This document shows, piece by piece, positions 18,411 to 29,000 of a stretch of 64,000 nucleotides of DNA. This DNA is from Fulvia fulva. Taxonomy: Eukaryota; Ascomycota; Dothideomycetes; Mycosphaerellales; Mycosphaerellaceae. Each line of letters starts with the position of its first letter. Within the stretch, counting starts at the first letter, position 1. The notes under the pieces are model-generated. The model had not been told where the DNA came from. It saw nothing but the letters and a program-made list of their open reading frames with translations, and made no database searches. Made by a program: the position numbers and the translations under genes. The DNA is taken from assembly GCF_020509005.1 (NCBI RefSeq), contig NC_063024.1, positions 1 to 64,000 on the forward strand. Reading direction: 5' to 3'.

Positions 18411-19111
18411 TGTGCTTTGGTGTTGATGCAATGGTTGTGCGGATGCCTGTAGAAGACGAGGAGGAACTCTTCAATATGTTTCTCAATGGCAGGTTAAGCA
18501 CGAGCGTATACTAAATCCGAAGAGGACAACGCAGATCACGACCGTGTTGCGATGATGCAGATCTGGCGCAGGCCGGCATGCCGAGTTGAATCCGTTGGCT
18601 TATATCTGGAACATTGTAATCAAGTCGAAAGTCAAATCGATGGCTAATGCAGCTTGATGGCCAGTGGCTGGGAAGCGGGGAGCTCTTTACGTGCTGCAGA
18701 CGGATACACGCATATTCCAAAGCAGTTGTCCGACGGCGAAGGATTGTGCTCAACGGCATGTGTATAGCACTGTCGAAAGATTTTGTAAGTTGTGATGATG
18801 CTCTGAAGCGTTGACGATTGAATAATTTTTATAGGCCGCAGCAGACTGATTTACTCATCGGAATTCTAGTATTACAATTGTTTCGAGGAGGGATCTCTCT
18901 TCGCCCAAGCGGAATATCGGTTGGAGAAAACTCCCGATGAATGCCTCTTGACAAGAAGAGGTCACTACCGACGCTTCTTGGGAGAGTCAACAAGACTCCT
19001 CTCACAAGCGTAGTCAGTGCTGTTACTGCCGAAGGGCAAAGTTTTGAAAAGACCTTCCCAATCACTACTGCTACCGCCAGTCTCGAGGGAACAGCTACAG
19101 CGGTGTCTATC
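18411..19111. other. Intergenic between two divergent genes
   Basis: About 700 bp containing the promoters of the 86 aa protein (minus) and the lectin-like gene (plus). An AT-rich patch lies near 18825. No other gene is supported; a frame from 18941 is just an upstream extension of the following gene. Confidence 0.4.
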
Positions 19112-20393
19112 ATGAGTCAAGAGACAACCTACTTCCTGGTTCCAGCATCGGGAGGTTTGTGCATCCGACCACAAAACAATAGCGTCTACACGTGCAATGT
19201 CGAAGGCAAAGAGGACCAGCAATGGACCGCTGAGAAAGGTGAAGGAGACAAGATTGCTTTCCGCAACGCCACTGGAAAGCAGTATCTTCGAGCAAAGAGC
19301 GGCAACAACAGTGGTCAGGTTGTACTTGGCCAGAGGCAGTGGTGGAAGCTAGAAAACAGCAAGACACCAGGGGCCTTCTGGTATGTCAGCATCACAGGTC
19401 TGAGGCAGAACCAGGCTTACACGGCACAGGATCAAGAACGAAGACTTTCCCAAATCGTATCTTTGCAACTCGTACGGAAGAGTCACGCCCAACAACCTCA
19501 TATACATGTGGGCACCAGAGGTAAGGATGCTCTTCACAAACGTCAGTGAGCTACTTGGCTTACCACCTAGTAAGCCTTACTGGACGCAGACGATGCTGTG
19601 GTACATCCGCGATGTAGAATCATGGAAGTCGCAGAATGGATCGTCTCCAGATCTCGCCTTTGCTGAGGGAAGCACAAATCCTGCTTCTGCGAAAGCTTCG
19701 CAGGAGAAAGAGGCTGAACTCCTCGAATGGCAGAAGCGGAACGAGGCACGGCAGGCAGCACAAGATGAGAAGGAGATGTCACTTGATGCACAGGAACGGG
19801 ACCAGAAGAAGACGCAGCAAGAGCACGATGCACAGGCAAAGGCCTTAGAGGCGAAGCATAAAGAGCTCGAGCAGCGGGAGAATGCAATATCTGCACGGGA
19901 AGAGAAACCCGAGAAGAAAGAGACGGATGCATCCAGCAAGTCGAGCACCGATGGCGAGAGCTTGTATCCCAGGATAGCGCAGTTGCAACAGCAATTGAGC
20001 GATGTTCAAGCAGCTTTGGCACAGTCACAGACGAAGGAGCGCCAGGCCAACGAAAGAGAACGAAAGGCCTCCGAAGTGTACGAACGACTACGGCAGAGCA
20101 AGTCTGGCCCAGCAGCCGTCACGGACGAGGAGCCACATAGAACACATACCGACGATTCTGTGGTTGCGCATAGGCTACGACCGCTCTTTGACAGGGCCGA
20201 TGGCGACACATTCGGAGCTCTGAGGGATGGAAAAATAAGTGGGCATGGACTTCAGCCGCTTTTCGAGCGTACGCGGCCGACGCCATCGATAGCGCTACGA
20301 GATGGCAGTATCAGTGCTCACAGGCTGCAGCCATTCTTTGAGAGACCAGTCTGCGGACACTGCCGGATGTCGCATGTCGTTGGGGAGCCTTGA
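19112..20393 (+). CDS. Lectin-like (beta-trefoil?) N-domain, coiled coil and three C-terminal repeats
   Basis: Best model: exons 19112-19380, 19430-19520 and 19590-20393 (387 aa). The first intron (49 nt) is required to keep frame. The second (69 nt) is a multiple of three without a stop, so retention would give 410 aa. The first ~120 residues (TTYFLVPASGGLCIRP, CNVEGKEDQQWTAEKGEGDK, QYLRAKSGNN, QRQWWKLEN) resemble ricin-B-like beta-trefoil folds with Q-x-W turns. Next comes a long Glu/Lys/Gln coiled coil (about residues 155-300). The C-terminus has three copies of an H-x-L-x-P-L/F-F-x-R element, HRLRPLFDR, HGLQPLFER and HRLQPFFER, spaced by ALRDGKIS/ALRDGSIS. No signal peptide from this start. 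Function unknown; carbohydrate binding is a guess. Confidence 0.65.
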
Positions 20394-20685
20394 GGCGAAT
20401 GACAAGCTTGTGTCAGGTTCATGAGAGGGGTCACACTTCGATATTATACCAGGTTGACCGAGCCAGCATGCTTGCCAGGGAGCATACACATTAACCCTGT
20501 CTCCGGTGCATATGCAATCGAGTTCAGGCAGGCCGCCAACGAAAGTGCATCTGCCAAGCATCCTCCAGGCAACAGATCCATAGTGGCGAATCCTTCTCCG
20601 AAAACGCATTCCACTAGATATATTGCATTCGTTCGCGACAATGCACAACCATCAGCAGTTGCATATCTTGACTTGAGCTACCAAT

Positions 20686-21294
20686 ATGTCTACCGGAACA
20701 ATCTTCATCACCGCTTCCAACGCCGACTTCAAAGTCGCGAACCGCTTCCTCCTTCTCATCCGCGACTGGGAGTACGGTTCTGGTGACCGTTTCCACATCA
20801 AGATTGACAAGAACCACGTTCGGTTTGACGCAAACGGCTACAACAACACAGTCACCGACGCAGGCAGCCTCACAGCGGACAACTTTACCAATGAGTGGAA
20901 GGGCGCCAGCTTATCCGATGTCGAGACCTGGATGCTTGAAGCGACGAGGCAGGACCCGACAGGAGATCCGTCCTTATGGATCCTACTGGATGACGAAGGA
21001 GTAGAGCAGCAAACGTGCATATTGGCTGAACGCAGAATGCCAGAAGACAACTACGGCATGGATCCCAAGCCGACGTTCACCCTCAACAAGATCCGCCTGT
21101 CCTGGGAGGAGGTGTACTCGCCGTGGTGCAATCTGGACATCGCTAACATGAGCTTTGATGAGTTCACTGCAGATGGCCCGGACGCGGAAGGATGGTGGGA
21201 GTACGATAGTTCCAGCAGTTCTGATTTGCCGGACGAGAAGAAGCAGGAGAGGGATAACGAGGTGCAAAGACTGAAGGAGGAGGGCAAGGCGTGA
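20686..21294 (+). CDS. Hypothetical protein, DUF6924-like, 202 aa
   Basis: An intact single exon starting MSTGTIFITASNADFKVANR. It has an LLLIRDWEYG strand, a W-rich centre (DVETWMLEATRQ, SLWILLDDEGVEQQTCILAE), then WCNLDIANMSFDEFTADG and an acidic, Ser-rich charged tail. The N-L-x-I-A-N-M-x-F-x-E-F pattern recalls the DUF6924 domain found in actinobacteria and fungi; I recognise this by memory of the motif only. No membrane or secretion signal. It lies directly after the lectin-like gene on the same strand (292 bp gap); no functional link is evident. Confidence 0.68.
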   Translation: MSTGTIFITASNADFKVANRFLLLIRDWEYGSGDRFHIKIDKNHVRFDANGYNNTVTDAGSLTADNFTNEWKGASLSDVETWMLEATRQDPTGDPSLWILLDDEGVEQQTCILAERRMPEDNYGMDPKPTFTLNKIRLSWEEVYSPWCNLDIANMSFDEFTADGPDAEGWWEYDSSSSSDLPDEKKQERDNEVQRLKEEGKA

Positions 21295-21319
21295 GTGGTT
21301 TCCAAGGTGCACCGTCTAG

Positions 21320-22492
21320 CTACTTCTCGTCCAATGCGCATATTGATCCCGATATGCACATCTTATCCTTCGCCGAAACTGTGAAGCTCGACTTTGAGCT
21401 GTACCCTTTGTCGTCCGACCAAGACACCTCAGCTCGAGCCGGAAGAAGCAGAGGTCTTGCAAAGGATACCTCAACAGTGAAAGGCTCTGTGCGATGCCAG
21501 CAAGATTTTCTTGCCTTCGAAAGGACCTTCTCCTTTGCACTGGGTTGAAGTGTCGCAAGCTGTTCAACAACAAGAGCTGCCACGTGGTTGCCATGTGCAA
21601 TGACAGAGCGAAAGCCTAACAGCCTTGCCGTGAACTTGGAGACATGTATAGGGTTGTAGTCTTTGCAGCACGCAGCCCATTTCCTGGGATCGTCCATCCC
21701 GATGTCCAGGCTCTGAGTCCTGCCATGCACCATACTATCCACGACAGAGCTATCTATCGCCTTCTCCGGAACTGCCACATGCTTGGGCTCGATGGAAGGA
21801 GACAGGAACTGCATGTACCACAGCTCCTGGCTTAAGACAGCCTTTCCTTCGAACAAGACATCGATAGTGATACAAAACTCCACGCCTCGCTTTCGTCGGT
21901 GTCCAGAATTGTCTGCACCACCAAATACAGCACTGTAGGTGAGCTTCTTCTCTCGCAGCGCTGCTGGACTGCGACAAAGTGCAGGGTCGTGTATCTTGAA
22001 GACGTTGCGAGTATTGACAGCTCCCAGCGGTCTGATGGGACATGAGTTACTCGCCAAGGTTTGAATCGTCAATGGCACTGTCAGAGCCACTAGGAAGAAC
22101 GGACTGATCGTATCTGGAGGTTTCGGTGTATCGTCGTGAAGAGCGACCGCTTCTCTGAAAGCCTGGATGTCTACCGCCGTGATGTCGAGTTGTCCATGGA
22201 TCTCAATCCGCGGAAGCGTGAACCCTTGTCCTTCTGGCTGTAGCCGTGTAGTCCATCCTATGGGGGCCAAGATATGCTTGAGCAGTGCAATAAGAACCAA
22301 GCGCCATACATCTTCAGTAGCAAGATGCTGAGGCGAAGTCGGCAGGATCAATCGTACTACGCCTTGCACGGTGTCGACCTTCCGCTCTGCTGATTTGCCC
22401 AAGAAGCTTATCACTGCAATAAAGGCGACGACAGCACCAACGACGAACTGAAGGAGAAGCCAGAAGATCGAGATCAAGACTGGAGGAAGCAT
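21320..22492 (-). CDS. MaoC-like (hot-dog fold) dehydratase-domain protein with N-terminal membrane anchor
   Basis: A 390 aa single exon. Residues about 5-30 (LISIFWLLLQFVVGAVVAFI) form a hydrophobic helix, so the protein is probably membrane-anchored. The C-terminal half contains the R-hydratase/MaoC signature: W-A-x-x-C-K-D-Y-N-P-I-H followed by GFRSVIAHGNHVAALVVEQL (around residues 283-320), with the catalytic-type Asp and His of D-Y-N-P-I-H present. The family hydrates enoyl-CoA or acts on acyl chains; the substrate is not deducible. The middle (FCITIDVLFEGKAVLSQELW) looks like a degenerate first hot-dog half. It is convergent with the DUF6924-like gene; the two stops are only about 25 bp apart. 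Confidence 0.8.
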   Translation of the reverse strand: MLPPVLISIFWLLLQFVVGAVVAFIAVISFLGKSAERKVDTVQGVVRLILPTSPQHLATEDVWRLVLIALLKHILAPIGWTTRLQPEGQGFTLPRIEIHGQLDITAVDIQAFREAVALHDDTPKPPDTISPFFLVALTVPLTIQTLASNSCPIRPLGAVNTRNVFKIHDPALCRSPAALREKKLTYSAVFGGADNSGHRRKRGVEFCITIDVLFEGKAVLSQELWYMQFLSPSIEPKHVAVPEKAIDSSVVDSMVHGRTQSLDIGMDDPRKWAACCKDYNPIHVSKFTARLLGFRSVIAHGNHVAALVVEQLATLQPSAKEKVLSKARKSCWHRTEPFTVEVSFARPLLLPARAEVSWSDDKGYSSKSSFTVSAKDKMCISGSICALDEK

Positions 22493-22642
22493 TGTTGAAG
22501 CTGATGCTTGGAGGTTGGAGGAAAGCTCGAGAGCTCGAGGAGAGCTGCACCCAAGGGCGGGATTGACGTCACCGCAACCACAGTATGAACATGTATGTAG
22601 TCAGCGAAGATGCGTGCAATGGGTTCCATCCTCAATGAATGC

Positions 22643-23512
22643 TCAAGCCAGATCAATCTGCAGGCCCAATGTATTCTCAAAGCTCACGGTCCCATAGAAA
22701 GGCTCCATACCCGCATTTCCAACATCCAAATACATGCTCGTAGTGAACAATCCCTGATCCACCATCGCGAGAAGCCAGCCCTTGATATCTCCCTCAAAAG
22801 AACCACGATACTGATCCGCTTCATCCACGAGCAGACTGCTGACTGTGATACCAGTGTCTTCGTTCTTGCCTTGGTACAGAGTCCAAGACTTATCGTAGAG
22901 TTGAATCGTAGCAATTGGACCTTCGACGTAGCCAAGTGGAAATTGTCTACCTTCGTAGCGGAGCCAGAGCATGAGTTCTTGAGCTGAGGAGCTGGTGGAG
23001 TCGCCTTTTGTGTCGGAGGTCATGAAGCCGAAGCAGACGTTGCCTTGTAAGTTTTGTCAGCTGGCAGGTCTTGCAGTCAGATCGGGACGATGCACACCTT
23101 TATACCCCGTCTCATTCGTCCTAGCCCACGAATACATCGCAGGAATACTCTCAATAGCATCAATCGCATTCTCCAAATTCTGCGTCAAGCCGACAAACTC
23201 ATATCCCTTAACAACATCTGCATTGCTGTCCTCGGCGATGGACCACGTACTGTTCCACTTGATCTGTTGAGAGCCATCGCTAGCCGTTGCCAGGCCTTCG
23301 TAGCCGGCACATGCATTTCCGTCGATTTGCTGGTAGGCATAGTTCATCGAGTAGACGATCCAGGGAGAACCTTCGATGATGGCAAACTCATTAGGTGCCC
23401 CGCAGAGGTTCTGTGGTCCTGTGCCTGCACGAGCTAATGGTGATGTGTGCTGTGGTAAAGCAAGAATCGTCGCTGCCTGAGCGATTGTGAGTAAGGAGTG
23501 TGAGAGTAGCAT
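22643..23512 (-). CDS. Glycoside hydrolase family 12 endoglucanase, secreted
   Basis: GH12 enzymes cut beta-1,4-glucan or xyloglucan outside the cell. Exons 23512-23098 and 23043-22643, with a 54-nt phase 1 intron, give 271 aa. ATG 23512 is chosen over 23596 because it yields a signal peptide (MLLSHSLLTIAQAATILALP). Family landmarks in order: CGAPNEFAIIEGSPWIVYSM, WSIAEDSNADVVKGYEF, YKGNVCFGFMTSD across the splice junction, then ELMLWLRYEGRQFPLGY holding the nucleophile Glu, and GNAGMEPFYGTVSF holding the acid/base Glu. Several positions differ from textbook GH12 (GYEF for GYNF; GMEPF for GTEPF), so it may be a divergent subfamily. Substrate is uncertain. Confidence 0.87.
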
Positions 23513-23982
23513 TTCGAGGAGTGAACGAGTGGCGGGAGCAAAGAGAACTTTCTTCGTCGTAGCAAGGAAACATTTCTCAGTCGCAAAGGGAGCCAATCAT
23601 TCCATAAAAATGTTCTGGCATGATCGACTACCTTGAATTCGATGCAGATTTCGCCTATATTGCTCTGGTACGGGAGCTTGGGCTGGACTGCGATCGTGCG
23701 ACACGCCCTGGAACATTACCTACGCATTAAGAAAGAGCGATGCAATGGCCAGTGATGTTACCATTTCATGTACCTTCGTTGCTTGCGCATGGTCGTGTAT
23801 ATTCATTGCAGCACTCTGATCGGCAAAAGAAGTTGAGGCCGCCCACCATGAACGCTCAAGGTCAGGTCCAGGCTGTTCGTTACTCTCGGAACACCGACTT
23901 CAAGTCGCTGACCGAACAACCAATCTGCCTTGAGGTCATCTCCTGTCAATCAAAGACAGTGAAGGGACTCACCCTCGCAGAA
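23513..23982. other. Intergenic between GH12 and Cys-rich gene
   Basis: About 470 bp, no supported gene. It includes the GH12 promoter. Short plus-strand frames here are random. Confidence 0.4.
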
Positions 23983-24384
23983 TCAATAGGGCGAACAGCA
24001 CCACTCCTCGCGTTTGCACCAAGGCCGGAACGCTTGCGCATCCCCTGTCTGGCAGCTCGAGACATCTTCCGGCTGCATCTTCGCTCCTCCTTCAAATAGC
24101 ACAAAGCGACATTCCACGTCCCTATAAAGCTCAACGAAACATCCCTCGTGGATGAACTTCTTCATCCAGCTCCCAGCATTGTACAGTCGTAGGCATGTGG
24201 CGTTTTCTTTGCCTTCAATGGTCTGACGAGCGCCATGGCAGTCGTGGCCGACGTAGTAGTCGAACGTGAACTGAGTTTCCGCGTTCGAGTAAATCGGTTC
24301 TGGAGTCGGTGTCGCGCTGGAGAAAGGGCGAGGAGCGAATGTCGCATCCAGGGCAAGTATAAAGCTTCTTCTCATGGTGATCAT
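23983..24384 (-). CDS. Small cysteine-rich, probably secreted protein
   Basis: A 133 aa product with a short, weakly hydrophobic N-terminus (MITMRRSFILALDATF), which may be a marginal signal peptide, and a Pro/Thr spacer. The mature region has eight Cys (HDC, TCL, GCF, ECR, SCQ, WCK and a CC pair), an even number compatible with four disulfides. Conserved-looking stretches are YYVGHDCHGARQTIEGKENA, LRLYNAGSWMKKFI and VLFEGGAKMQPEDVSSCQ. Size and Cys content fit the broad class of fungal small secreted proteins. No activity can be assigned. It follows GH12 on the same strand. Confidence 0.6.
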   Translation of the reverse strand: MITMRRSFILALDATFAPRPFSSATPTPEPIYSNAETQFTFDYYVGHDCHGARQTIEGKENATCLRLYNAGSWMKKFIHEGCFVELYRDVECRFVLFEGGAKMQPEDVSSCQTGDAQAFRPWCKREEWCCSPY

Positions 24385-24867
24385 TCAGAGCATGTTGGTG
24401 GCAGGTCTTACGCTCCGGGTGGGGAGTTCTAAAGAGGAGATGAGCTGATCCGACAATTTTGGCCTCAGCTGGATTTCATCAATGCGCGTGGTGCCGTTGC
24501 CTTTCGCAGCTCGCAGTAGCGCAGCATGATGCTCACATGCGACATGTGCTACATCCTGCGATCTGGTGTTCTGATCGGCAGTCGTACTGACTGCCTGGAG
24601 AAGCGAGCGATATCTTGATAAGCCGTCGTATCGTCATCTTCTGTGTGACGGCAAGACCGGTGTGTGCCCTGGCTTGATTCCGTATATGCAACGGTCTGGA
24701 CAGACGTGACATTGTAGTGCACATACGACCTCGATCGAGCACGTAATATCTTCCACCACAGCACCTCCATGTGAGGGCCAGGGTAGGCCATCGGCGTCTT
24801 GCTAGCCAATGTAGCTGCCAGGCATCTGTGGCACATCGCCACTGTTATCTGACCGATCGTGGTCCAG
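24385..24867. other. Intergenic, nothing supported
   Basis: 483 bp. A minus-strand frame (24549-25037) overlaps the next gene out of phase and looks like a shadow. No other signal. Confidence 0.4.
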
Positions 24868-25320
24868 TCATTGAGAAGACTTTCCGTCTTTGATCGCATC
24901 AACATCTTTGCCTTCTTGACCTGGAACCTGCTCGGAATCCGGTGCCTCAGACGCTTCTTCCTTGCTGAAGTAGTACCAGTAATGGACGTATCCTGCTCCA
25001 GCCAGAACAAGTGTTGCCAGAAAGAAGGCGAAGCCAATGCGCCGCTTCCCAGAGTCGGTGTCCATCATCCAAGAGCATAGCCATCTCATCACTGGTGTGA
25101 TCAGAGACTGTCTTTCGCGCTCGAGGTCCGGATTCAAGGTGACCAGCAGCATCATCATTGTCACCAAGATCAGGAAGAGTAGGACTACAGTGGCGACCTG
25201 GATCTCAGCAAGCAGGAAAGTGATGTTCCTTGTGGTCTGTAGCACCTCGAAGCCTTCGGCGACCAATGGTGTAACCTGGTCGAAGGCGGCGTTGATTTGC
25301 TTGCTGTAAGGGATGCCCAT
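24868..25320 (-). CDS. Small two-helix membrane protein of unknown function, 150 aa
   Basis: The open frame reaches 25587, but ATG 25320 begins a recognisable conserved N-terminus (MGIPYSKQINAAFDQVTPLV) and is my chosen start; upstream residues look non-coding. A hydrophobic segment follows (about residues 34-60, ATVVLLFLILVTMMMLLVTL), then a loop NPDLERERQSLITPVMRWL, a second helix (about 92-112, GFAFFLATLVLAGAGYVHYW), and an acidic tail. Similar proteins occur in other ascomycetes as far as I recall, always uncharacterised. Likely an organelle or endomembrane protein. Confidence 0.72.
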   Translation of the reverse strand: MGIPYSKQINAAFDQVTPLVAEGFEVLQTTRNITFLLAEIQVATVVLLFLILVTMMMLLVTLNPDLERERQSLITPVMRWLCSWMMDTDSGKRRIGFAFFLATLVLAGAGYVHYWYYFSKEEASEAPDSEQVPGQEGKDVDAIKDGKSSQ

Positions 25321-26036
25321 GGTTGCGCTAAATCTGAAGGCTTTCTTGTTTGGCGGCCTCGTCGTACGTTTTCCAGGCTTCACGATACTGTGAACTGCTG
25401 GGAACCTGAGCTGAAGTATGACCTCTTGCATGCTGAGCATACCATGACGTGGAATTGACAAGGGTGCTCCATCCTGGTCTCTGCAGGCGAGAAGGATCCG
25501 CCAAGGCCAACAAGACTCAAGGCGAAGACCTCTGCTCATCAAGATAGCATCCGATCCCAAGTCAGGTAAGCCGTGAAATCGCTGCAATGCAGTTCAAGGC
25601 TGTGTGAGAGCGCGCGGCGGGCAAAGATGTTGTTCAGTGATCGGGCCGCGACCTGCCGCTGTTCTCTGTGCTGTCATGTCAGCCATCATATCTGTCCCTG
25701 TATCGATAGGCGGGAGCTGATAATTGATCTGTAGTGTGAAGACTCAATGTGCAAAGAGATGGATGTTGACGAAGGAAAGCAGAACTTCGCTACGACGAGA
25801 GGTCGGGATCAGTTTGGCGCCAACCTTGGCAAGCTCAGACCATGTCCCAAGAGAAAGACCACAGTAGTCACAAATAACAGTACATTCTTATTACAGAAGA
25901 GTGGAACGAGACCTAATATCTCTTCGCTAAAGAGCCGACAGTGCTGACCACCGCGACTTGCAACCCGAAGGCGCTCGGGAACAACACGCACAGGTACAAT
26001 TCACACTCCCGTCCTTGCCATCCAACCCATCATCCC
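25321..26036. other. Intergenic, nothing supported
   Basis: 716 bp between two genes transcribed on the minus strand: the promoter of the small membrane protein and the 3' flank of Argonaute. No RNA gene or repeat recognised. Confidence 0.4.
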
Positions 26037-29000
26037 CTAGATGTAGAACATAGTGTCCTTCACATCCGTCGCACAAGGGTTTGCACCATCACCAGGCCAG
26101 AATTCCTGGTGTCCCGTGAAGTACTGTACAACATGGCCTTTCTTCGCATCCTCGTTTGCGCCTTGAGGAGCACCCTGCATGACATCGTCGATATTTGGGC
26201 GCTTCGGGTGAGAACCTAGCAAAAGTGGCCGTATGTAGCATCGGCCACGCTCGCAAAGCTTGTCGGCGTAGTATGCAGGTGCCGCCATGGAAATGGGCGT
26301 CAACGAAGTTGCGTACACCCAGCTCAGACTGTTGGTGATCATCTGCAGTTGGTGGGTTGTAAGATTCATATCATTCTTCAACACAAAGTAGTGGCAAGGC
26401 TTTGCGGTGCCCTTCAGCGCGTTATGAGCCTGTAGGTAGAAGTCGAAGTGGTTCGGAAGCCTGACGGAAGGATCGTCCACAAGCAGTCCTGGCTTGGCGT
26501 TTCCACTAGGGAGGAAGAATCTCTTCTCCGGGTCGCTTATCTTGGCTGGTTGGTAGAACCTGGTTTGATGACGCTTCGTGCAGACCACGAGTGTGATCTG
26601 GGGCTTGTATCCATTGACATTGTTGGCCTGGGCGACGTCTTGGCAGGCCCGCTCAATGTGAGGAAACTCTTTCTTGACCACCATCGAGAACTGATCCTCA
26701 CTCACACCATCGCGGTAGAATAACAACCGTGTCGGCAAAGTTTTCATATTGGCCTTGTGGTCGTACCAAGCTTGCAGTCGTTCTTGCACCATCTGCTTTA
26801 TGTCCGCAATCTGCTCCTGTCTACTAGCCTGCAAGCGCATGGAGCCTGGGAAAGTAATACATTGGTGATCAATGCTGGCCACGACAGCAGCAATGGATGG
26901 GCAGAAACGCAGACTTGCTGGACCTGGATGTGCGACATCTGCCCCCAATACCATGGTCTGGCCACCTTTGGTATCAGCACTTTTGGGTAGCCATTTGGTG
27001 AGGTTGTCGACGAGGACGTGATTCTTCCCACCAAGCTTGGCGTTGAATTTCAATGCGAGGTTTGATTGGAAGCCGAGGTCCTTTTCCAACTTGAGACTCT
27101 TGCCATAGGTGACACAAACGGTATGAACACCAGCGCGGAGTTCCCCCCAAGCTTTGACTTGGGCATAGACCTCAGCACTGGTGTCTGGTACGATGACTAA
27201 GACAATCTTGCCATCGTTACCTTTGTAGGCCTCGAAGAGGTCTTCATCCGATGCCGTTGCTGCACGTCGCCAGTTCCCCAGTGTAGTCGTGACACCGAGC
27301 CTGTTGAGCTCCTCCACGAAAGCATCGCAGGCGTCCTTCGAAACGCCCGGGGTGTTTCCCGCTTGAATAACCTGGAGTCTACCGAGCGTACTCCCAGTAT
27401 GGAATGATTTATTTGCGAGATTCCATTTGCCTTTCGCCGTCGAGACTTTGTCATTTGGCAACACTGGGACATGGTACCGAATTGCAGGAACAGGAAGTAT
27501 CCTGCCTTTGACCTCAGACATGAGAGGCGAGATCGTGAGAACATTGTTGGTCTCCAGGGCTGGCCGTCCGAGGAGCGGAAGACCGATCTCTTGTATGCGC
27601 TGCACATTTGTTCCAGGATCTGTGCAGGATAGCTTGGCCATTTTGTCCATGTCACGCTGCTGTAGTGGACTGGAGAAAGCTTGATGTGCTTCGATGGAGA
27701 GAAGCTCCATGGGCACCCACACTTTCCGCTCGTCGTCGCCGACATTTACGACCCGTAGTTTAGGGTGCTGGAGCGGAAAGTTGATCACACTGGCCTCAAA
27801 GTAGTGCTTGACGGTTGGATGACCTCCGGTACGGCGATCTTGAAATATCTGAGCATCCACGGCTTCGCCATAACCGCAAATGGTCTTCAGCCTTCCTTGG
27901 GCTGCGGCAATCTTGGGACGTGGCGCCGCAGTGGTGGAATCGAGATCTGGCGGTGTGTAAAGCAAGCGGACCTTAAGTCCCTTGATCGCGCCCCAGACTT
28001 CCGGCCAACTCTTGTGAATGCTCCTCTCGTCATTCGGATCAAAGCCTATGATAAAGGCGTCAAGAAAGTCGAGCAAGTTTTTGTCGGAATAGAATCCTGC
28101 GGCCGAGGTGTTCAGTTGAAGTCGCACCGATCCATTAAAGGGTCTGACTGAGTTGAAGAAACCGATCCTCGGCAGAAGACCTGAGTTCAGTCGTGGCTGA
28201 TTGCCCCTCGGAAAGATCCTGTTTTGTCCCACTGAAACCTGAGCAGTAGTCGCAAAGTGCCTCACCAGGATGTTGGCAGCTTTAGTGTACTCGCTGAAAT
28301 TGAAGTTGGATGGCTGCTGACCTGCGCAGTAGGCTAGCAGTTCAGGTAAGAGGAGCGTCTGAGAAAGCTTGATCAAGACAGGACGGTTGGTGTCCATAGT
28401 GTTGAGAGCCTGATTCTGGAAGTCAATGCTCGTCCTTATTTCGCCGGCGTCATTGAGCGTCAAAGCGCCACCACTCAGTTCCGACAGAGGCTTCCTTGTG
28501 ATGACCGTGTTGATATAATCAGAAAAAAGCTCCTGGCGAGCCACTGCAGCCGCCCAAGGCTGCACAGGCGACAAAATTGCGGCCATCATGATCTTCTTTA
28601 CAGCGATATTCGTGACGTCCCGCCCACTGACCTGAGGCAGGCTCACAGTGTAGACGTAGAAGATTTCGCCCAGTGATGAGTTATCGATTTCGAACTGATT
28701 CACGCGAAGCGGCACGTTGTTCATGGGTTTCTGTGCACTTGCCGCTGCGGCGGCATATTTCGCATCGAAGAACGTCGGACGCGGCGGCTTCTGCGTCTTG
28801 ATACTTTTGGTATTGCTCGGCTGGCCAGCAACAATGACGGCTGATGGAGTGACCGCCGTCGTGGAAGGCTGAACCTTGCTGGATTGATCCTCAATCAGCG
28901 TGGAGGAAGAGGACTTTGTGATGTTGGATGCAGCTTCTCCAGCCGATGGATTCTGTACATCGCTCGACAATGACTGTGATATGGAGGGGACAGTTGTCGA

